Shown here: positions 13,728 to 18,010 of the stretch, piece by piece
Numbering within the stretch: position 1 is the stretch's first letter
How the letters are laid out: every line of letters begins with the position of its first letter
Source: DASPTH01 sp035623515
GTDB taxonomy: Bacteria; Actinomycetota; Acidimicrobiia; IMCC26256; DASPTH01
Reading direction: 5' to 3'
Assembly: GCA_035623515.1 (NCBI GenBank)
Contig: DASPTH010000032.1
Span: 1-18,010 of the forward strand
DNA length: 18,010 bases
Made by a program: the position numbers and the translations under genes
Notes under the pieces: model-generated
What the model was told of the DNA's origin: nothing
Databases searched by the model: none
The model's input: only the letters and a program-made list of their open reading frames with translations

Positions 13728-15452
13728 TCAGGCCGCGCCGGGCGTGCCGGGCCCGCCCTCGCTGGGACAACCGGTGCACGGGTTCGGCGCGGTCGCCGCG
13801 ATCGGCGACGTGTCGAACACCTGGATCGCCGACGCCTTGTCGAAGAACGTGAGGTGCTTCGTCGGCCACTGCCCGGCCTTGTAGCGCTTGGCGCCGTTCA
13901 CGTACCACTCACCGCCCTTCGCCTGGCTGGCGAAGATCTGGGAATAGGCGTCGCCGATCTGCGAGTCCCACCACACGGGCGCGAAGTCGGTGCCCAGCGC
14001 GAGGTACTCGTCGTAGGGGAGCCCCACGGTGCGCCCGTACCCGGTCTGGAACCCGAGCGGTTGGCCCGACGCGGCCCCTCCTTGCGCGGGCACCGAGAAG
14101 AGCCCCTGCCGGAACGTCCGGGGGGTGAGGCGCGGGCCCGCGTACTGGATACCGGCCATGACCCACGCGACGTAGGCCCCGCCCGGGATGCTCGAGGTGC
14201 CGTTGCCGCGCCCGTAGTACCACTGCACGGCGTCGAGCGCGGAAGCCGCGTTCGCGCTGCTCGGCTTCACATAGGGGAACAGGTTCGAGATCCCGAATGC
14301 GTGCGTCCACTGGTCCTGGTCGTAGCCGCGCGCCAGGATCGCGAGGTCCTGGTACTGGTAGCCGGCGATGATCCACTCGGGGTGGTAGTCGAGCTTGGTG
14401 GCTTGCGCGGTCATCGCCTTCCCCATCTCGACATCGGTGAACATCACGACGGACGTGACGCCGAGATCCTTGAGCTTGGCGACGATGGTGGGCGCCTGTT
14501 CCTCTGCCGCCGTCGGATCGCCCACGGTCGTACCGTTGCTCGTGTACTCGAGGATCGCGTTCGGCGCCACCGTGCCGCCCCGCTTCTCGACCTGAGGGAG
14601 GAACCATTTCTTCACGTCGAACACGGCCGGCGGGTACACGACGCCGAGCTTGCGCTTCGTCGTCCGCAGACTCGGGTCACCGGCGTATTCGGCGTCGTGT
14701 CCCACGAGTTGCTTGCCGACGAACTCGCCTGCGTTGACCGCGACCGCAACCTGGTCGGCCTGACCCCACCGGTAGGGCTGTTGCCTCAACGCGTTGTCGG
14801 TGGTGGTCGTGTTCGACATCACCACATAGCCGTCCTGAGCGACCTTGGCGGTCAGCACCGGCAGTCCCGTCGGCGTGGTCTCGAGCACCGCGAACGGCTT
14901 GTACGACTCGACGCGCAGAGCGTCGGCCCGTTGGGACGCTTCATCGCTGCCCGAGGACTGCACGTACTCCAGGTTGATGGCGCGGCCCCAGGTCTCGTAT
15001 GCGTGTTCGTACGCGGCGAACAGGTCGTGCAGCGCGTCCTCCATCGTCCCGGTCTGCCCGGTCGAGTTGTTCGTCGGGGGCGTACCGCCTTGTTGCTTCT
15101 GGAGCGCGGTCTGTTCCGGGTTCTGGGTGACCGCGACGATGGTGATCGTCTTCGCGGTGACGCCGCGAGCCGTCGCACCGCCGTTGCGCTCGCCCTTCCC
15201 GAACGGCCGTACGCACACCGGGCCGCTCCCGACGGTGACGAAGCTCCACCGCCCGTAGGGACCTGCGTCCTGGTCGCAGCGCGGGTCACCGAGCGCGGCC
15301 GGCGTGTTGATCCCCGATCCCGGCGGTGGCGTCACCGTCCCCGGCGCTCGCGACGCCGCGGTGGCCACGCCCGACGCGGCGGTGAGTGCTGCGGCGAGCG
15401 AGGCGACCAGCGTCAGGGCCGCGGTGGCTTCTCTCCCCCGACCACGAGCCAT
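13728..15452 (-). CDS. Secreted ABC-transporter substrate-binding protein, type 1 periplasmic fold
   Basis: A 574-residue protein. Residues 1-33 are a signal peptide (basic MARGRGREA, hydrophobic ALTLVASLAAALTAASGVA), with cleavage likely around ATA-AS and no lipobox cysteine. The mature part resembles branched-chain amino-acid (LivJ-like, Peripla_BP_6) binding proteins: KTITIVAVTQNPEQ begins the first lobe, and KRKLGVVYPPAVFDVKKWF and LGVTSVVMFTDVEMGKAM are typical later strands and helices. An extra N-terminal segment carries two cysteines (PRCDQD and GPVCVR), and a CTGC motif lies near the end. These could form disulfides. No permease or ATPase gene is nearby, so the ligand is unknown. The ATG has a GGGGGAGAGG ribosome binding site and diverges from the amidohydrolase gene. 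Confidence 0.88.
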   Translation of the reverse strand: MARGRGREATAALTLVASLAAALTAASGVATAASRAPGTVTPPPGSGINTPAALGDPRCDQDAGPYGRWSFVTVGSGPVCVRPFGKGERNGGATARGVTAKTITIVAVTQNPEQTALQKQQGGTPPTNNSTGQTGTMEDALHDLFAAYEHAYETWGRAINLEYVQSSGSDEASQRADALRVESYKPFAVLETTPTGLPVLTAKVAQDGYVVMSNTTTTDNALRQQPYRWGQADQVAVAVNAGEFVGKQLVGHDAEYAGDPSLRTTKRKLGVVYPPAVFDVKKWFLPQVEKRGGTVAPNAILEYTSNGTTVGDPTAAEEQAPTIVAKLKDLGVTSVVMFTDVEMGKAMTAQATKLDYHPEWIIAGYQYQDLAILARGYDQDQWTHAFGISNLFPYVKPSSANAASALDAVQWYYGRGNGTSSIPGGAYVAWVMAGIQYAGPRLTPRTFRQGLFSVPAQGGAASGQPLGFQTGYGRTVGLPYDEYLALGTDFAPVWWDSQIGDAYSQIFASQAKGGEWYVNGAKRYKAGQWPTKHLTFFDKASAIQVFDTSPIAATAPNPCTGCPSEGGPGTPGAA

Positions 15453-15519
15453 CCTCTCCCCCGGAGTTTTCGTGTTATCTTCCGAACGTTACTCGGCAAC
15501 TCGAGGGGGTGCTGCGCCG

Positions 15520-16794
15520 ATGACCGACCGCTACCTGCTGATCTCGTCCGACTGCCACGCGGGGCCCGAATCGGGCCACTACCGCGAGTACATGGACCCG
15601 GCGTTCCTCGACGCCTACGACGAGCACCTCGCCGAGGTCGCCGAGCTCCGCCGCCAACTCGCGGGGAACGCACCGGGCCCCAACTCGTTCCGCGACCGCT
15701 TCCTCGCCGAGACCGGCGACGCGGGCATGCAGTCGGTCCCCGACGCGCAGAAGCGCGACGTGATGCTCGACGCCGACGGCGTGGCGGCCGAGGTGATCTT
15801 CCCCGACGCCGACGTGCTCGGCGTGGGCAAGGTCGACTCGTCGCCCTTCGGCTCGGGCCTCGGAAGCTCGGGATCGAGCGATCCGGAGAAGGTGATGGCG
15901 GGCGCGCGTGCGCACAATCGGTGGCTCGCCGACCTGTGTGCGGGCAGTCCCGAGCGCCGGCTCGGTATTGCGTGTGTGCCCGTCGTGCACGACCCCGAGG
16001 CGTCGGTCGCGGAGATCAAGTGGGCGGCGGAGCACGGGCTCCGGGGCGGCATCATGATCCCGCACACCTGGGCGCCCTACCCCGCGTACAACCACGAGCG
16101 GTACGACCCGGTGTGGGCGGCGTGCGTCGAGCACGACATGACCGTCCAGACGCACTCGGGCGGAGGGCTCGGCGACCTCCAGGGTGGTCCCGGCGCGGTG
16201 GCGATCATCGCGTCGGAGGCCTGGTTCATGCCGGCGCGGCCGCTGTGGGTGCTCCTCCTCGGCGGCGTCTTCGAACGCTTCCCGCAGTTGCGCTTCGCGG
16301 TCACCGAGGACGGCGCATGGTGGGTGCCCGACATGATCGAACGCGCCGACGACAAGTACCTCGGTACGAACCACAACGTGCTGAAGATGGGCGAGCACGC
16401 GTTCCGCGACGGATTGACGATGAAGCCCAGCGAGTACTTCGCACGGAACTGCTGGGTCGGCGCGTCCACGCCGACGCCGTCCGAGATCGCGCGGCGCCGA
16501 CGCATCGGCCTCACGAGCATGATGTGGGGGAACGACTTCCCGCACCCGGAGGGCACGTGGCCGCACACGCGTGAATGGGTGGCGATCCGCTTCCACGACG
16601 TGCCCGAAGCCGAGTGCCGTCGCATCTTCGGGCTCAACGCGCTCGAGTGCTACCCGGCGTTCGACCGCGCGAAGCTCGAGGCGATCGCGGAGCGAATCGG
16701 GCCGACCGTGCACGACGTGCACATCGCACCCGTGCCCGACAACCCCGACGTCGCCGGCGGGTACACCGCGGTTGCGGCCGAAACCTTCGTCTGA
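15520..16794 (+). CDS. Amidohydrolase-2 family metal-dependent hydrolase/decarboxylase
   Basis: A 424-residue TIM-barrel protein of the amidohydrolase-2 family, related to ACMSD-type decarboxylases. The N-terminal metal motif is DCH (Asp11, His13). His182 (IPHTW), His212 (QTHSGG), Glu264 (TEDGAWW) and Asp339 (GNDFPHPEGTWPH) are candidate further metal or catalytic residues. SDPEKVMAGARAHNRWLADL is a typical helix. It is cytoplasmic, with no signal peptide. Expected chemistry is non-oxidative decarboxylation or hydrolysis of a carboxylic or aromatic compound. The ATG at 15520 is preceded by GAGGGGG about ten bases upstream. A longer in-frame reading upstream would overlap the divergent binding-protein gene and is rejected. 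The 67-base gap probably holds both promoters, linking uptake and breakdown. Confidence 0.9.
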   Translation: MTDRYLLISSDCHAGPESGHYREYMDPAFLDAYDEHLAEVAELRRQLAGNAPGPNSFRDRFLAETGDAGMQSVPDAQKRDVMLDADGVAAEVIFPDADVLGVGKVDSSPFGSGLGSSGSSDPEKVMAGARAHNRWLADLCAGSPERRLGIACVPVVHDPEASVAEIKWAAEHGLRGGIMIPHTWAPYPAYNHERYDPVWAACVEHDMTVQTHSGGGLGDLQGGPGAVAIIASEAWFMPARPLWVLLLGGVFERFPQLRFAVTEDGAWWVPDMIERADDKYLGTNHNVLKMGEHAFRDGLTMKPSEYFARNCWVGASTPTPSEIARRRRIGLTSMMWGNDFPHPEGTWPHTREWVAIRFHDVPEAECRRIFGLNALECYPAFDRAKLEAIAERIGPTVHDVHIAPVPDNPDVAGGYTAVAAETFV

Positions 16795-16808
16795 AACCGT
16801 TCGCGCGA

Positions 16809-17762
16809 TCAGAGCAGCCGGAAGTGCTGCATCCACGTGTCGGGCTGCATGATCGAGAGGTCGTGCGTGAAACCCAGGAAGTGCACCACGACTTCCGATC
16901 CGTTGTGCACGAGCACGTAGTCCGTCTCGCCGAACGATCTCGCGTGGTTGACGCGGAACGAGAGCTTCATCGCTCGGCCGGCCGGGAGCGTGACGCGACT
17001 GCTGGTGATGGGCCCCGCCGAGTCACCGCGTTCCGACGCCTCGAGGTCACGCGCGGCTCGGTCGACCGACGTCGTCGTCGCCGGTTCCCGTGAGATCGCC
17101 ACGTCGGTCTCGATGTCCGAGTCGTCACGTGACGCGATCACCATGCTCCAGAGTTTCGGAGTCGGCTTGGTGAGGGCGTCGACGACGCTGGACGAGAGCG
17201 GGTCGGAGCGGTGCAGCGCGGCGAGCTCCGCCTCGGCGTCCGGCGCGGTGAAGTCGATGACGGTCCACCGGTGTCCGACCTGGAGCGCAAAGCGATCGGT
17301 GTGCGACACGACGACCGGCCACCGGCTGGTGTCGATCGGGGCGCGGTGGGCGGCGACGGCCGGGCCGGGACCGTTCCCGCCGATCGATCCGCCGACCACG
17401 ATCGCCGCGACCAGGAGGCACACGGCCGCCACGGCGAGCTGCGGCGCGGACACGCGCGGCCGTCGCGACCCGGTCGTCGTCCCGCCGGTCGTGAGCGCGC
17501 GCAAGAAGTGCTGCCGCTGGCGGTCGGTGCGGGTGGCGATCTCGAGCGAGTGCTCGGGCTCGTCGGAGGCCACGAGGATCGAGCCGTCGGGTTCGACGTC
17601 GAACCACGAGACCTGACTCCACGGCACGTGGCGAACGACGTCGTCGTCCGTTCGGAGCTCCAACCCGTCCTCGTGCACGGTCACCTGACCCTCGCGCGCG
17701 TCCACGACGACTTCGCCCCTTCGTTCCGTGGCACGCCAGGTGCCCGGGATCGGTGCTGTCAT
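16809..17762 (-). CDS. Single-span membrane protein with PH-like N-terminal domain
   Basis: A 317-residue protein of unknown function. Residues 15-90 are beta-rich (GEVVVDAREGQVTVHEDGLEL, VPWSQVSWFDVEPDGSILVA) and end in a helix (RQRQHFLRAL), a pattern like bacterial PH-domain proteins. A basic stretch RRPR precedes one transmembrane helix at about 107-127 (LAVAAVCLLVAAIVVGG). The remaining 190 residues are probably outside the membrane, with strands such as FALQVGHRWTVIDF and RAMKLSFRVNHARSF. By the positive-inside rule the PH-like part is cytoplasmic. The ATG at 17762 has only a G-rich stretch 11 bases upstream. It is convergent with the amidohydrolase gene (14-base gap), with no evident functional link. 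Confidence 0.78.
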   Translation of the reverse strand: MTAPIPGTWRATERRGEVVVDAREGQVTVHEDGLELRTDDDVVRHVPWSQVSWFDVEPDGSILVASDEPEHSLEIATRTDRQRQHFLRALTTGGTTTGSRRPRVSAPQLAVAAVCLLVAAIVVGGSIGGNGPGPAVAAHRAPIDTSRWPVVVSHTDRFALQVGHRWTVIDFTAPDAEAELAALHRSDPLSSSVVDALTKPTPKLWSMVIASRDDSDIETDVAISREPATTTSVDRAARDLEASERGDSAGPITSSRVTLPAGRAMKLSFRVNHARSFGETDYVLVHNGSEVVVHFLGFTHDLSIMQPDTWMQHFRLL

Positions 17763-17763
17763 C

Positions 17764-18010
17764 GTGCGAGAACCCCCGAGTGCGCGCGTCCGGGAGCGGG
17801 TCCGACCGCGCCGCGCCCGAGGTTACGGCGACGCGGCACCTGCCCGCCGTCGCGCGGACGCCGAGCGTCACACGCGCCTCGGGTGCGTCAAGTGGATCCG
17901 GCCGGGTGCCGATTTCCAGGGGGTGACGACGGAGATCACGGGCGAGGTCGTGGCGCGCCCCGACGACGAATTCGAGGTCCGGCACTCCCCGACGGCGGTC
18001 GAACCCCGAG
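17764..18010 (+). CDS. Possible partial gene running off the right edge
   Basis: From GTG at 17764 the frame stays open to the window end, 82 codons. The last 43 codons look natural: GCVKWIRPGADFQGVTTEI, then TGEVVARPDDEFEVRHSP, a beta-rich composition with high-GC third positions. The first 35 codons are Arg-rich and unconvincing, and a start only one base from the divergent gene leaves no promoter. The true start may be elsewhere, or the frame may be spurious; a minus-strand frame is also open here. Family unknown. Confidence 0.3.
   Translation, partial: MREPPSARVRERVRPRRARGYGDAAPARRRADAERHTRLGCVKWIRPGADFQGVTTEITGEVVARPDDEFEVRHSPTAVEPR

Noticed and set aside
15304..15519. N-terminal extension of the amidohydrolase
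   Set aside because: It overlaps the signal peptide coding region of the divergent binding protein, and the extension is Ala/Pro/Arg-rich. The ATG at 15520 begins right at the conserved strand before DCH.
13485..16574. A 1029-codon plus-strand open frame
   Set aside because: Its composition is Arg/Gly/His-rich and it overlaps the VOC, binding-protein and amidohydrolase genes, each with clear motifs. It is a shadow.

Overview
The window is high-GC DNA with strongly GC-biased third codon positions, GTG and possibly CTG starts, mostly GGAGG-type ribosome binding sites, an F420-type luciferase-like oxidoreductase, several short-chain dehydrogenases (SDRs), a DUF2786 protein and a periplasmic binding protein. 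This points to an actinobacterium, perhaps a soil or aquatic member of the Acidimicrobiia. The class is inferred from gene content only. There is no rRNA, complete tRNA, CRISPR array or transposase in the window.

Left edge (1-1508): a two-gene operon encodes an XRE-type antitoxin and an AbiEii-like nucleotidyltransferase toxin. After it come a short decayed coding remnant on the minus strand, two stem-loops, and the 3' half of a tRNA-Arg(ACG) gene with no 5' half. Such a fragment is what is left behind when an integrative element inserts into a tRNA gene. The toxin-antitoxin pair and remnant therefore probably lie at the right end of an integrated island, and the ancestral chromosome resumes at about 1505.

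1509-5645: a minus-strand operon reads arsR-type repressor, SRPBCC/AHSA1 protein, DUF899 thioredoxin-like protein. It diverges from a plus-strand SDR of the 3-alpha-hydroxysteroid/coniferyl alcohol dehydrogenase type, across a promoter region with an ArsR-like dyad. Next is a secreted HtrA-type serine protease whose protease-to-PDZ linker has expanded into DPFGG/Gly-Ser repeats.

5646-8870: two hairpins separate the protease gene from a convergent ECF sigma factor gene. The sigma gene diverges from a TetR regulator gene across a dyad-rich promoter. Next is the least recognisable gene, coding for about 497 residues. It has an unknown N-terminal domain, helices, a Gly/Asn beta-type linker and a hydrophobic C-terminal helix, an architecture resembling bacterial conflict or effector-type proteins.

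8871-17762: a catabolic-looking region. A perfect 18-bp palindrome precedes an SDR and an F420-type oxidoreductase gene. Convergent to these is a translationally coupled SDR/SnoaL pair. Then come a DUF2786 gene, a two-domain VOC protein gene with altered metal-site positions, a secreted type-1 periplasmic binding protein gene and a divergent amidohydrolase gene. This suggests uptake and oxidation of small organic acids, steroids or aromatics, but no substrate can be named. The window closes with a one-span membrane protein gene and a weakly supported open frame running off the right edge.
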